Below are positions 44,759-54,005 of a DNA stretch of 64,000 nucleotides, in pieces. Positions within the stretch are counted from its first letter, which is position 1, and each line of letters starts with the position of its first letter. The position numbers were made by a program, and so were the translations under genes. The stretch spans positions 62,001 through 126,000 of the forward strand of contig NZ_BMXR01000003.1 in NCBI RefSeq assembly GCF_014651855.1, in the 5' to 3' direction. The DNA is from Saccharospirillum salsuginis (GTDB lineage: Bacteria > Pseudomonadota > Gammaproteobacteria > Pseudomonadales > Natronospirillaceae). The notes beneath the pieces are model-generated. The model did not search any database and was not told the DNA's origin. It saw only the letters and a list, made by a program, of their open reading frames with translations.

Positions 44759-46795
44759 ATGAGCAATCCCCTGCTGGAGCAGCACGAGCTGCCGCCCTTC
44801 GAGCAATTCAAACCCGAGCATGTGGTGCCCGCGGTCGAGGAGATCATCGAGCGCAACAAGCAGCACATCGATGACCTTGTGGCGAAGACAAGCGACCCGA
44901 CGTGGGACACCTTTGTCGAGCCGATCGACCGTTGGAACGAGGACCTGGATCGCGCCTGGTCCGTGTTCAGCCACCTCAGCGGGGTCAAGGATTCCAAGGA
45001 CCTGCGAGATGCCTATGGCCAGGCTCTCGGCCTGGTGACCGACTACCAGAGCTGGCTCGGCCAGCATCAGGGCCTGTTCCAGGCCTATAAGGCGATCGCC
45101 GCGCGAGACGATTTCAATCGCTTGTCGACGGCGCAAAAGACGGCCGTCGAACATGCGCTGCGCGATTTCCGCCTGTCCGGTGTCGATCTGCCGGACAACG
45201 ACAAGAAGGCGTTCGCCACCCTGCAATCGGAACTGGCGAAGCTGAGCCAGACGTTCAGCGAGCACCTGCTCGACGCCACCCAGGCCTGGAGCCTGCACAT
45301 CACCGACGAAAACCGCCTCAAGGGCCTGCCGGAATCCGCGCGCGCCACCTTGCAGCAATATGCGAAGCAAAAAGACAAGGACGGCTGGCTGGTCACGCTG
45401 GAAATGCCGTCGGTCCTGCCGGTGCTGACCTATGCCGACGATCGCGAAGTCCGCCGGGAAACCTACATGGCTCACATCACCAAGGCGTCGGACCAGGGCC
45501 CGAACGCGGCTCATTTCGACAACGGTCCGGTGATGACCACGATTCTCGACAAGCGTCACGCGGCGGCGGAACTGCTGGGGTTCAAGAACCACGCGGAGGT
45601 GTCGCTCGAAACCAAGATGGCCGAATCACCGGAGTCGGTGCTGACCTTCCTGCGCGAGCTGGCCGACAAGGCCGTCCCCCAAGCCAAACGCGAGTTCGAA
45701 GAACTGCAAACCTTCGCCCGGGACGAATTGGGCCTGGACGACCTGCAACCCTGGGACGTGGCCTATGCCAGCGAAAAACTGAAGGAAAAACGGTACGCCT
45801 TCTCGCAGGAGGAGTTGAAGCCCTACTTCCCGGTACCGCGCGTCATCGACGGCCTGTTTGAAACCGTGCACCGGCTGTTCGGTGTCACCTTCGAAGCGGT
45901 CGAGCAATTCGAGACCTATCACCCGGATGTGCGTCTTTACAACGTTCTGGAAAACGGCGAGGTGGTGGCCCGGTTCTACCTGGACCTCTACGCTCGCGAG
46001 GGCAAACGCGGCGGCGCCTGGATGGATGAATGCCGCAAGCGGCACCGCTTGGGCGGCCAGGTGCAGAAACCGGTCGCCTATCTGACCTGCAACTTCACAC
46101 CACCGGTCGGCGACAAACCCTCACTGCTGACGCACGATGAAGTGACTACTTTGTTCCACGAATTCGGCCACGGTCTGCATCACATGTTGACTCAGGTCGA
46201 TGTCGTCGATGTCAGCGGCATCAATGGTGTGGCCTGGGATGCGGTTGAACTGCCCAGCCAGTTCCTGGAAAACTGGTGCTGGGAACCGGAGGCGCTGGCA
46301 TTCATTTCCGGTCACGTCGACACCGGCGAGCCGCTGCCCGGCGAGTTACTGGATAAAATGCTGGCGGCGAAGAACTTCCAGTCGGCGATGCAAACGGTCC
46401 GCCAGTTGGAGTTCTCGTTGTTCGACATGGAGCTGCACCGCAAGACCGAGGGTTTCATGGTCACGGACATTCAGGACGTACTGGATCGGGTGCGGGCCGA
46501 GGTCAGTGTGGTGCCGGTGGTACCGGAGAACCGTTTCCAGCACGGCTTCGGCCACATTTTCGGCGGTGGATACGCGGCCGGGTATTACAGCTACAAGTGG
46601 GCCGAGGTCTTGAGCGCGGATGCGTTCAGCCGATTCGAGGAAGAGGGCATCTTCAACGAACGGACCGGTCGGGATTTCCGCGAGGTGATTCTGGCGAACG
46701 GCGGCAGCGAACCGGCGGGAGAGCTGTTCAAACGGTTCCGGGGCCGGGAGCCAAGCGTGGATGCGCTGTTGCGGCATTCCGGTATCGCGGCTTAA
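44759..46795 (+). CDS. prlC: Oligopeptidase A (M3 metallopeptidase)
   Basis: PrlC degrades signal peptides and short peptides in the cytoplasm. The 678-residue product has the M3 zinc motif in LFHEFGHGLHHML (HEFGH from H467) and the start SNPLLEQHELPPFEQFKPEHVVPAVEEII that marks the OpdA branch. The late HGFGHIFGGGYAAGYYSYKWAEVLSADAF is the conserved substrate-binding stretch. AAAGGA precedes the ATG. Copy F of the CCATGG-core element lies between its stop and the next convergent gene. Confidence 0.95.
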   Translation: MSNPLLEQHELPPFEQFKPEHVVPAVEEIIERNKQHIDDLVAKTSDPTWDTFVEPIDRWNEDLDRAWSVFSHLSGVKDSKDLRDAYGQALGLVTDYQSWLGQHQGLFQAYKAIAARDDFNRLSTAQKTAVEHALRDFRLSGVDLPDNDKKAFATLQSELAKLSQTFSEHLLDATQAWSLHITDENRLKGLPESARATLQQYAKQKDKDGWLVTLEMPSVLPVLTYADDREVRRETYMAHITKASDQGPNAAHFDNGPVMTTILDKRHAAAELLGFKNHAEVSLETKMAESPESVLTFLRELADKAVPQAKREFEELQTFARDELGLDDLQPWDVAYASEKLKEKRYAFSQEELKPYFPVPRVIDGLFETVHRLFGVTFEAVEQFETYHPDVRLYNVLENGEVVARFYLDLYAREGKRGGAWMDECRKRHRLGGQVQKPVAYLTCNFTPPVGDKPSLLTHDEVTTLFHEFGHGLHHMLTQVDVVDVSGINGVAWDAVELPSQFLENWCWEPEALAFISGHVDTGEPLPGELLDKMLAAKNFQSAMQTVRQLEFSLFDMELHRKTEGFMVTDIQDVLDRVRAEVSVVPVVPENRFQHGFGHIFGGGYAAGYYSYKWAEVLSADAFSRFEEEGIFNERTGRDFREVILANGGSEPAGELFKRFRGREPSVDALLRHSGIAA

Positions 46796-46825
46796 TAGAT
46801 GTAATCGCCGAAGAATCCGCGCCGG

Positions 46826-46924
46826 CCGCCCGGTAGTCTCCCAGGGGGCCGGCGTGAACCCGTCCATGGGGCCTTAGCCTCGGCATCCATGCCTCGGATA
46901 TCCCCCTGGAAGACTACCGGGCGT
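46826..46924 (+). repeat. CCATGG-core palindromic element, copy F
   Basis: The arms 46828-46848 and 46902-46922 pair with a single wobble; the centre is GGTAGTCTCCCAGGGGG. The core is GTGAACCCGTCCATGGGGCC and the inner hairpin CGGCATCCATGCC. It lies between two convergent stops, where a two-way terminator would be expected. Confidence 0.85.
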
Positions 46925-46953
46925 CCGTCGCTCGCATTTCAAACACCTTCCTA

Positions 46954-47550
46954 CTATCCCTTTCTCGCAATCACAGTCCAGTAGTGCCAATGCTTGGGTT
47001 TTCCCAGAGCCGTGGTGCCGGGCTCGTCGCGTTCGTGGGCGTGGAGGATGTCGAAGCCGTCGAACAGGGTCTCGAGGTCGTTTGAGTCGACGGTGACGCC
47101 CCGGAAGCGGTCGAGTCGGGTCCAGCTGTCGTCGTGACCGAGGATTTGGCCGCAGAAGAGACCGCCGGGGTGGATGGCGTGGCGGACCCGGTGCCAGACG
47201 TCGCTAAAGTGTTCGGCTTCGCAGAAGAACAGGCTGGAGCTGGCGTTGATCAGGCTGACGGGGTGGTAGTCGAAGGTGTGGAAGTGGGCGAGGACGGGTT
47301 TGAGGTTCGGCCTGACCTGGGTGTTGTGGGTGAGCGAGGCGATGGCGGTGGGTTCGGCGTCGAAGGCGGTGACGTCGAAGCCTTGTTCGGCGAGGTGGAT
47401 GGCGTCCCGGCCGGTGCCACAGCCCATGTCGATGGCGGTTTTGGGCAGGTCGGGGCTGAGCAGGTCGAGTGCCTGGATCAGGTGCGGACGCGGTGGCTGA
47501 GACCGGGTCAACTCGTAGTAGGCCAACCATCGGTCGGAGTGTGAGTTCAT
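46954..47550 (-). CDS. SAM-dependent methyltransferase, TehB-like
   Basis: The 198-residue class I methyltransferase has motif I as AIDMGCGTGRDAIHLAEQGFDVTAFDAE (about 39-66), with the acidic end that binds the ribose of S-adenosylmethionine, and FFCEAEHFSDVWHRVRHAIHPGGLFCGQILG as motifs II-III. The start SHSDRWLAYYELTRSQPPRPHLIQAL recalls TehB-like and thiopurine-type enzymes. Substrate unknown. GGGAGA precedes the ATG. It converges with prlC. Confidence 0.82.
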   Translation of the reverse strand: MNSHSDRWLAYYELTRSQPPRPHLIQALDLLSPDLPKTAIDMGCGTGRDAIHLAEQGFDVTAFDAEPTAIASLTHNTQVRPNLKPVLAHFHTFDYHPVSLINASSSLFFCEAEHFSDVWHRVRHAIHPGGLFCGQILGHDDSWTRLDRFRGVTVDSNDLETLFDGFDILHAHERDEPGTTALGKPKHWHYWTVIARKG

Positions 47551-47689
47551 GTTGTCTCCCTGGCGATACGATCGGGCGTGTTGGACGCCGTTCCTTGAGT
47601 CGAATCAAAGCCTGACAGGTTAGTCAGTTTTTGATCGACCGTCGACGCCCCGGGTCCGGGGTTGTGCGTTCGATCCCAATCCGCGCGGT

Positions 47690-48034
47690 TTATTTCGCCT
47701 TGAGCGGGATCTGTTTGAAACTGACACCGCGCCAGCCGTGGCGCAGGAATTGCCGGATGTTTTGATGGTCGTCACCGTCCGGGTGTTGCAGGACGTCGAC
47801 GCGAAAGTAGTCGCCGAACAGGTGCAGGGTGGTCGGTTCGGGCAGGTTCATCAGGTGCCCGAACGCGAGGATCTTGCACGAACCGAGATTGCTGCCTTCG
47901 CCATTGTGTTGCTCGCCGACGCTGAAGGCGGTGGGGGTGAAGTCGAAATGCCGGTCGATGGCGGCGATGGTTTCGTCGAATGCGATGGCTTCGGGTTCGC
48001 TGTAGATGCGGTCGACAAAAGCTTGCAAGGACAT
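47690..48034 (-). CDS. HopJ-family protein
   Basis: The 114-residue protein matches the family named after the HopJ type III effector: FTPTAFSVGEQHNGEGSNLGSCKILAFGHLMNLPEPTTLHLFGDYFRVDVL and HPDGDDHQNIRQFLRHGWRGVSF. The family is widespread in free-living gammaproteobacteria without secretion systems, so an effector role is not implied. Function unknown. It lies about 80 bases from the stop of the RND pump gene, on the same strand, and could share its transcript. Confidence 0.85.
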   Translation of the reverse strand: MSLQAFVDRIYSEPEAIAFDETIAAIDRHFDFTPTAFSVGEQHNGEGSNLGSCKILAFGHLMNLPEPTTLHLFGDYFRVDVLQHPDGDDHQNIRQFLRHGWRGVSFKQIPLKAK

Positions 48035-48113
48035 GACTCGGTCTCTGTTCGTGAAAACGGCCGGCCAGTATAGCCGGCCGGGCCCTTGTTGTCAGAGCCC
48101 GGTCGAATCCGGC

Positions 48114-51100
48114 TTAGAGCATGACTTCGCGACCGAACAGCCAGTCCTTGAAGTGCCGTGCGCGCAGGCGCAAGCCTTCGATGGTGATCAGCATCGCCGG
48201 GACGTAGAACAGGATCAGGACGGTGGCGAAGATAAGCCCGAAGGCCAGGCCCGCGGCCATGGGAATCAGGAACTGGGCGTCGAACGAGGTTTCGAACAAC
48301 AGGAAGCTGAGGCCGCCCACCGTGGTCAGGGTGGTCAGCAGTACGGCGCGCAGGCGCTGAACGCTGGCTTCAATGACGGCCGGTTTCATCGCCATGCCCT
48401 GTTCGCGCAGTTGCCGGTAGAAGGTGACCAGGACGATGGAGTCGTTGATGACGATGCCGGACAGCCCGAACAGGCCATAGATGCTGAGCACGCTGAGCTC
48501 GAGCCCCATGATCCAGTGACCGGCGATGGCCCCGGTCAGCCCGAAGGGAATGGCGGACATGACGGCCAGTGGCCAGCTCCAGCTTTCGAATACCCAGGCC
48601 AGGGCGATGAAGATCAGCAACAACCCGAGCACAGCGCCGATCTGGACGTCGCGGAAAAAGTCGCTCTGGGCCTGCTGATCGCCTTCCACGTCCAGTCGCA
48701 GGTTGGGGTAGCGTTCGCGCAGTTCGGATCGGATCTCGGTGTCGATCAGGCGATTCACCTCGGTGAGGTTGAGGTTCGGGTCGTTCAGTTTGGCCGAGAC
48801 CAGGACCGACAGTTCGCCATCGACCCGGTTCAACTGCTGAATGGCCCGCTCGGCGGTGGGCTGGGCCAACGCGCCCAGCGGCCGGGTGCGGCCGTCGGGC
48901 AGCGGCAGCGGGATCTGCGACAGCGAGAACCAGTTGTCGACCTGGGCTGGATCCAGTGCCAGCGTGACGTCGATCTCGTCGCCATCGACCTGCAGGCTCT
49001 GCACCGGATAGCCGTCCACCCACTGGCTCAGCGTGCGCGCCAGCTGGTCCGGCGTCAGGCCCAGGGCTTTGGCGTCCGGGGTCAGTTGCAGGTCGAGCTG
49101 TTCGGCGCCCAGCGGCAGGTTGTCGCGGATTTCGATCAGTCCGCCGATCTCCGCCAGCCGGTTTTTCAGCCAGCCGGCCGCCGTCTGCAGCCGCCCCAGA
49201 TCCTCGCTGACCAGGCGCACACTGACGCCGTCGGTCGACGGTCCCTGCTGACCCTCAACGAATTCGAGATCGACCAGACCGGCCGGTTCGGCGACCTTGG
49301 CCCGCCAGAGCCTTATGATCTCGGCGTTGGACAGCGGCCGTTCGGTGCTGTCGTCGAGTTGCACATAGAGGCCGCCGTTTTCCAGGGCGTCCTTGTGGGT
49401 TTCCAGTACCGTGGTTTCGACGATGTCGAGCCCGCTGTTGGCTTCGACCTCGAACAGGGCCGCTTCCATCCGGTCCAGAAAGTCCCGGACCCGGGCCGGG
49501 TCGGTGCCCTCGGCGAACTCGGCGTTCATCTGCACGGCCGGTTGCTGAATGGCGGGAAAGAAAACGAACTTCACCCGGCCGCTGGCGACCAGCGACCCGG
49601 CCAGCACCAGCGCTACGACGACCAGCGCGAAGGTGGTGCCACGATTGTCCATGGCCAGAGTCACGGCACGGCGGAACGGCCCCTGCCGAAACCGGTCGAA
49701 ACCACCGTCGAACCACTGCCGCAGCCGACTGGAACGGCGCTTTTGCCCCTTGGCGAAGCTGTGCGCCAGATGGCCGGGCAGGATCAGGAAACATTCGATC
49801 AGGGAGGCGGCGATGGCCATGATCACCACCAGCGGCACGCTCTTGGTAAAGACCCCGGCCTGACCGCCGACCAGCAACAACGGCAAAAAGGCGGCGATGG
49901 TGGTGATGGAGGACGCCAGTACCGCCGGCAACATGCGCCGGGCGGCACCGATGGCGGCCGTCTGCGGGTCGTCACCCGCTTCCATGCGGGCATAGGCGTT
50001 TTCGCCGACCACGATGGCGTCGTCGACGATCACGCCCAATGCGACCAGAAAGCCGAACAGGCTGATCAGATTAATCGAGTTTCCGGTCAGTTCCAGGAAC
50101 ACAAAGGTCGCCAGGAAAGAGATCGGTACGCCGGCGGCCACCCACCAGGCCAGGCGGTGATTGAGGAAGATGAACAACACAATCAGTACCAGCAGCATCC
50201 CGCCCAGGCCATTCGAGAGAATGATGTTGACCCGTGACTGCACGAATTCGTAATTCTGGTTGTAGATGTGCAGCTGCATGCCGGAAGGCAGGGTCGGCTC
50301 GAAGTCCGCCACCCAGTCGTTGAGGACCTCCGCCATGGCCAGGGTGTCTTCGCCCTGGGTCCGGCTCAGCGCCAGACGCACTGCCGGCAGCCCCTGATAG
50401 TGAACCCGGGTCTCGTCGTCGGCGCGGGACTGGCTGACCCGGGCCAGCTGATCCAGGCGCATCACCTGATCGTCCAGAGTCAGACTCTGCCGCGCCAGGC
50501 TGTCCGCTTGTTGAGCCTCGTTACGGACCCGAATCTGACTCTGATAGCTCTGGTCGCCGGTGATGCCGGCGGGACGATTCACATTCTGGCCGGCCAGCTG
50601 TTGACCGAGTGCGGACAGGGACTGGTCGGTGGACAGGTAATCGACCAGATTCAACCGCGCCTCTAACGAGCGCTCCGGCAGGCCGTTCAGGTCCACCTTG
50701 GCGATGCCGGCGGCTTTCAGGCTTTTTTCCGCGGTCTCGGCCCAGACCTGCAACTCGTCCAGCGACTGATCCCCGTAGAGCAGCACCTCGGCCACGGGTT
50801 CGTAAAACGTCTGTTGCTGGACGCTGGGTTCATCGGCCCCTTCGGGCAGGTTGACCGGTTCGATCGCCTTCTCGACGTCCGAAATGGCCTGGTCGACATC
50901 ATCGACCGACTCCTTGAAGGTAATCGTCATGAAGGCGGCGCCTTCGATGGTGGTGCTGGTCAGGCGGTCGACCTCGGTCAATTGCAAAATCGACTGTTCC
51001 AGCGGAATGGTGACACCCTGCTGCACGTCCTCGGCGCTGGCCCCGGGCCAGTCGGTGTTCACCGTGGCGATCTTCAATTCGAAGTCCGGCAGGAACTGGG

Positions 51101-51203
51101 TGTTGAGCCGATCGAGCGCGATCAGCCCCAGAAAGATGACGATGAACATCAGGGCATTGGGCGCGATCCGGTGCCGGGCGAAGGCGGCGAGAATGGACAT
51201 CAT
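48114..51203 (-). CDS. RND efflux permease
   Basis: The 1029-residue inner-membrane pump has twelve predicted membrane helices in the RND pattern (one near 14-30, five at about 330-480, one near 525, five near 855-1010) and two large periplasmic loops. FLVALGVIVDDAIVVGENAYARMEAGDDPQTAAIGAARRMLPAVLASSITTIAAFLPLLL in the fourth-sixth helices carries the proton-relay aspartates and the conserved signature. It extrudes drugs, lipophilic compounds or similar; the substrate is not readable. The ATG overlaps the adaptor gene stop by four bases. No outer-membrane factor is adjacent. Confidence 0.93.
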   Translation of the reverse strand: MMSILAAFARHRIAPNALMFIVIFLGLIALDRLNTQFLPDFELKIATVNTDWPGASAEDVQQGVTIPLEQSILQLTEVDRLTSTTIEGAAFMTITFKESVDDVDQAISDVEKAIEPVNLPEGADEPSVQQQTFYEPVAEVLLYGDQSLDELQVWAETAEKSLKAAGIAKVDLNGLPERSLEARLNLVDYLSTDQSLSALGQQLAGQNVNRPAGITGDQSYQSQIRVRNEAQQADSLARQSLTLDDQVMRLDQLARVSQSRADDETRVHYQGLPAVRLALSRTQGEDTLAMAEVLNDWVADFEPTLPSGMQLHIYNQNYEFVQSRVNIILSNGLGGMLLVLIVLFIFLNHRLAWWVAAGVPISFLATFVFLELTGNSINLISLFGFLVALGVIVDDAIVVGENAYARMEAGDDPQTAAIGAARRMLPAVLASSITTIAAFLPLLLVGGQAGVFTKSVPLVVIMAIAASLIECFLILPGHLAHSFAKGQKRRSSRLRQWFDGGFDRFRQGPFRRAVTLAMDNRGTTFALVVVALVLAGSLVASGRVKFVFFPAIQQPAVQMNAEFAEGTDPARVRDFLDRMEAALFEVEANSGLDIVETTVLETHKDALENGGLYVQLDDSTERPLSNAEIIRLWRAKVAEPAGLVDLEFVEGQQGPSTDGVSVRLVSEDLGRLQTAAGWLKNRLAEIGGLIEIRDNLPLGAEQLDLQLTPDAKALGLTPDQLARTLSQWVDGYPVQSLQVDGDEIDVTLALDPAQVDNWFSLSQIPLPLPDGRTRPLGALAQPTAERAIQQLNRVDGELSVLVSAKLNDPNLNLTEVNRLIDTEIRSELRERYPNLRLDVEGDQQAQSDFFRDVQIGAVLGLLLIFIALAWVFESWSWPLAVMSAIPFGLTGAIAGHWIMGLELSVLSIYGLFGLSGIVINDSIVLVTFYRQLREQGMAMKPAVIEASVQRLRAVLLTTLTTVGGLSFLLFETSFDAQFLIPMAAGLAFGLIFATVLILFYVPAMLITIEGLRLRARHFKDWLFGREVML

Positions 51204-52456
51204 GGTTGGGCCACCTTGACGGCCAGACCCTGGGCCGCATCCTTGAGGCGCGTGGCCAGCAGGGCATCGTCGGCAGACAGGTCACCCTGCACAAGTCGCC
51301 ACAGACGCCCGTCCTGATAGCGCTCACCCATCACCTGCACTGGTATCCGCCGCAGGCGGTTATCATCCAGTCGGTACACAAAGGCGTTGGAATAGACGCT
51401 GGCATCCGGCACGGCCCAGGCCGAAACCCGGGGCAGATCGAGCCAGAGCCGATAGTAGCGGTTGAGAACCAGGCCAGACCCTGTATCGGCCGGCTTGAAA
51501 TAGAGTTGCAGACTGCCGCCGTCGGCCGCCGGATCATAGCCATTCAAGGTCACCGGGACGGATCCGTCGGGGCCGTCCAGGTAGCCGTCCAGTCGGGTCA
51601 GGTCGGCCACCCGATCCAGAGCCGGCGCCGCCGCCCAGGCCAGCAATTCGGTCTCGCGGTCGTCGATCAGCCGCAACAGCGGAGCGCCGGTGCTCACCCG
51701 TCCGCCGGTCTCGGCCTGTACATCCGACACTCGTCCGGCAAAGGGGGCTGTCACTGTGGCATCGTCCAGAGTGGCGCGGGCCTGGTCCAGTTGGCTGTCC
51801 AGCTCCGCGAGCTGGGCCTGGAGTTGCTGCTGCACGTTCTCGTACCGGGCGATCGCCAGTTCGCGCTGCTGCAACGCCAACAACTGGTTCTGATAGGTGC
51901 GTTCGGCCGCTTCCAGATCGGACGCGGAACTGAGATTGCGCTGCGCCAGGTTGCGCAGTCGCTCGACGCTGCGCCGGGCGATGTCGAGCAGATTGCGCTC
52001 CACCGCTACGGCCTGCTGGTCGGCCTCGTGTTGCTTGGCTTCCAGCGCCTGCCGGGCCAGAAGGTCTTGGCGACGGGCTTCCAGCTGGTTGACTTGCCTT
52101 TGCAACTCCATGCCGTCCAGCCGGACCAGCACCTGACCGGCCTCCACCCGATCTCCGACCCGGACCGGTACCGAGTCGACCTCGGTCGTGATCGGACTGG
52201 TGATCTCGATCGACCGGCGGCTCTGATAGCGCGCATAAAGTTGCAGCTGGGGGGCATGGGGACCGGCCAGGGGCGACACCGTGGTCACGGTGGCAGCGTC
52301 GGCCAGCGGGTCGGGCGTGGGCGCATCGGGGTCGGCCAGGCTGCTGGCCGGGTTGCTCACCATCAGGAAGGCGCCCCCGATGCCGGCGGAAAGCACCAGC
52401 ACGGGCAGCGACCAGCGAACGATTCGGGTCATGGTATCCATACGACTGTTAGACAT
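51200..52456 (-). CDS. RND periplasmic adaptor (HlyD/AcrA-like)
   Basis: The 418-residue protein links the pump to an outer-membrane channel. It has an N-terminal membrane segment (about 13-33), a lipoyl-like first half (ITTEVDSVPVRVGDRVEAGQVLVRLDGMEL), a long alpha-helical hairpin (about 112-205) and the second lipoyl half (TVTAPFAGRVSDVQAETGGRVSTGAPLLRLID), followed by beta-barrel domains. The arrangement is standard for RND adaptors. It overlaps the pump gene and is the first gene of this transcript, 36 bases from the SPOR-domain gene. Confidence 0.9.
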   Translation of the reverse strand: MSNSRMDTMTRIVRWSLPVLVLSAGIGGAFLMVSNPASSLADPDAPTPDPLADAATVTTVSPLAGPHAPQLQLYARYQSRRSIEITSPITTEVDSVPVRVGDRVEAGQVLVRLDGMELQRQVNQLEARRQDLLARQALEAKQHEADQQAVAVERNLLDIARRSVERLRNLAQRNLSSASDLEAAERTYQNQLLALQQRELAIARYENVQQQLQAQLAELDSQLDQARATLDDATVTAPFAGRVSDVQAETGGRVSTGAPLLRLIDDRETELLAWAAAPALDRVADLTRLDGYLDGPDGSVPVTLNGYDPAADGGSLQLYFKPADTGSGLVLNRYYRLWLDLPRVSAWAVPDASVYSNAFVYRLDDNRLRRIPVQVMGERYQDGRLWRLVQGDLSADDALLATRLKDAAQGLAVKVAQP

Positions 52457-52492
52457 TGTGTCGTTACAGTACGTGGACGGGAACGATTTGGG

Positions 52493-53008
52493 TCAGGAAC
52501 CGGCGCGGTAGCGAAAGGATTCAAAGCCTTCCGCGCGCAGGCGTTGGCGCTGTCGCGCCAATTCCGGCGACGACAGCGGCCCCAGCAGGACCCGGTGTCC
52601 GTCCTCCTGGTCGTCGAACCAGTAGCGCACATCACCGGCCCAGGCCTTGCCGGCGATTTGCCGTTTGAACCGGGCCACCGATTCGGCGGATTCAAAAAAC
52701 GCCAGCTGCAAGTACTCTCCGGCGGGCAATCCCTTGTTGTCCGTCGCAGGGGTGACGGGATCCTGCGCCACCGGCATATCGGGCACCACCGGTGTGGGTT
52801 CGGCCGGGGCCCCGGATTCCTCGGCCGGGGCGGGTTCTTCCGTTTCCTCCGGCCAATCCAGCTCAATCACGACGGGTTCGTCGGACTCCATCGGTATCGC
52901 ACCTTCGGGCGGGATCGGCTCGCTGGCCTGGGGACCTTCCGCATGCGCAACGGCACTGGCGAGGACCATCGCCAGAACCCACCCGCAACGGTCACCCCGG
53001 TCGCTCAC
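52493..53008 (-). CDS. Exported SPOR-domain protein
   Basis: SPOR domains bind glycan strands lacking stem peptides at the division septum. The 171-residue protein starts at a GTG whose last two bases are the first two of the aroE TGA stop (GTGA overlap). It has a signal peptide (about 1-22, ending SAVAHA), an acidic, proline-rich linker (about 24-85) and a C-terminal SPOR-like domain (about 90-165): YLQLAFFESAESVARFKRQI, WFDDQEDGHRVLLGPLSSPELARQRQRLRAEGFESF. An open frame continues upstream only inside aroE. It is probably periplasmic and co-translated with aroE. Confidence 0.8.
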   Translation of the reverse strand: MSDRGDRCGWVLAMVLASAVAHAEGPQASEPIPPEGAIPMESDEPVVIELDWPEETEEPAPAEESGAPAEPTPVVPDMPVAQDPVTPATDNKGLPAGEYLQLAFFESAESVARFKRQIAGKAWAGDVRYWFDDQEDGHRVLLGPLSSPELARQRQRLRAEGFESFRYRAGS

Positions 53009-53814
53009 TTCAACTGACCCCGCAACTCCTTGAGCACGGACTCCGGTTCCGGTTGCACGCCGCGCCAGATCTCGAAACTGACCGCCGCCTGGCCGACCAG
53101 CATGCCCAGCCCGTCGGCACACTCTTTGGCGCCCTGTTCGCGCGCCCAGCGGTTGAAGGCGGTCTCGCCCTTGCCGTACATCATGTCGTAACAGCGGGTC
53201 TCGGAGGTGATCAACCCTTCCGGCAACGGCGGCAAATGCCCGGACAGGCTGGCCGAAGTGCCGTTGATGATGATGTCGAAATGACCTTCGAGTTCGTCGA
53301 ACGAGGAGGGCGCGATTTCGGGAAAATCGTCGGTCAGGTCTTCGGCCTTGGCCAGGGTTCGGTTGGCCAGCACCACCTGGGCCGGGTTGCTCTCCAGCAG
53401 GGACTCGAGGATGCCGCGCACGGCGCCGCCGGCGCCCAGAATCAGGATGTGGCTGTTTTCCAGCGACCAGCCCAGCTGTTCCTCCAGGTCGAACACGAGG
53501 CCAGCACCGTCGGTGGTGTCGCCCAGAATGCGGCCGTCTTCCAGCTGCACCAGGGTATTGACCGCCCGCGCCCGCTTGGCGCGTTCGGTCAGTTCGTCGG
53601 CGAAATCGTGGGCATCTTTCTTGAACGGTACGGTCACGTTGAAGCCACGAAAGCCGTCCCTGAACATCTGCCAGACGCGCGTCTCGAAACTGGTGACGGG
53701 CAATTCGATGGCCTCGTATTCCAGATCCTGACCGGTTTGCCTGGCAAATGCCGTATGAATCTCGGGAGACAGACTGTGCTTGATCGGATGACCTAATACC
53801 GCATAACGGTCCAT
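53005..53814 (-). CDS. aroE: Shikimate dehydrogenase
   Basis: AroE reduces 3-dehydroshikimate to shikimate with NADPH in aromatic amino-acid synthesis. The 269-residue product has AVLGHPIKHSLSPEIHTAFA with the substrate serines, GFNVTVPFKKDAHDFADEL with the catalytic lysine, NTLVQLEDGRILGDTTDGAG with the aspartate, ILILGAGGAVRGILESLLE as the dinucleotide fold, and ANRTLAKAEDL with the NADP-selective arginine. AAAGGA in front of 53814 sets the start. Confidence 0.95.
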   Translation of the reverse strand: MDRYAVLGHPIKHSLSPEIHTAFARQTGQDLEYEAIELPVTSFETRVWQMFRDGFRGFNVTVPFKKDAHDFADELTERAKRARAVNTLVQLEDGRILGDTTDGAGLVFDLEEQLGWSLENSHILILGAGGAVRGILESLLESNPAQVVLANRTLAKAEDLTDDFPEIAPSSFDELEGHFDIIINGTSASLSGHLPPLPEGLITSETRCYDMMYGKGETAFNRWAREQGAKECADGLGMLVGQAAVSFEIWRGVQPEPESVLKELRGQLK

Positions 53815-53972
53815 GACGGATCCTTTTCTGGTTGCATGACGAAATGGCGAACGCCCGCATTGGCGGGTGGGCGATTGGCCGGCCAGATTGAATCGACTCT
53901 CACCTGAAAAAACAATAGTTGGGACCGGGGTTTTTGTCCAAGGCACCGATGACAGGGTGTGACCTGATCGGC

Positions 53973-53997
53973 CCCGGATTCGTATGGCGAATCCGGG
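53973..53997 (-). terminator. Perfect hairpin after ugpC
   Basis: CCCGGATTCG and CGAATCCGGG pair over ten bases with a five-base loop, nine bases after the ugpC stop. It lacks a T-run, but its place suggests the end of the ugp transcript. Confidence 0.5.
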
Positions 53998-54005
53998 TTC
54001 AGGCG

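Noticed and set aside
47690..48034. Type III secretion effector
   Set aside because: The HopJ name is historical; the family is common in bacteria without such secretion, and no secretion genes are nearby.
48006..50237. 743-codon open frame on the plus strand
   Set aside because: It is the antisense of the RND pump gene, with odd residue composition and no motif.
52493..53860. 455-codon open frame covering aroE
   Set aside because: Only the last 171 codons code for a plausible protein (SPOR domain, GTG start at 53008); the rest is an out-of-frame reading of aroE.
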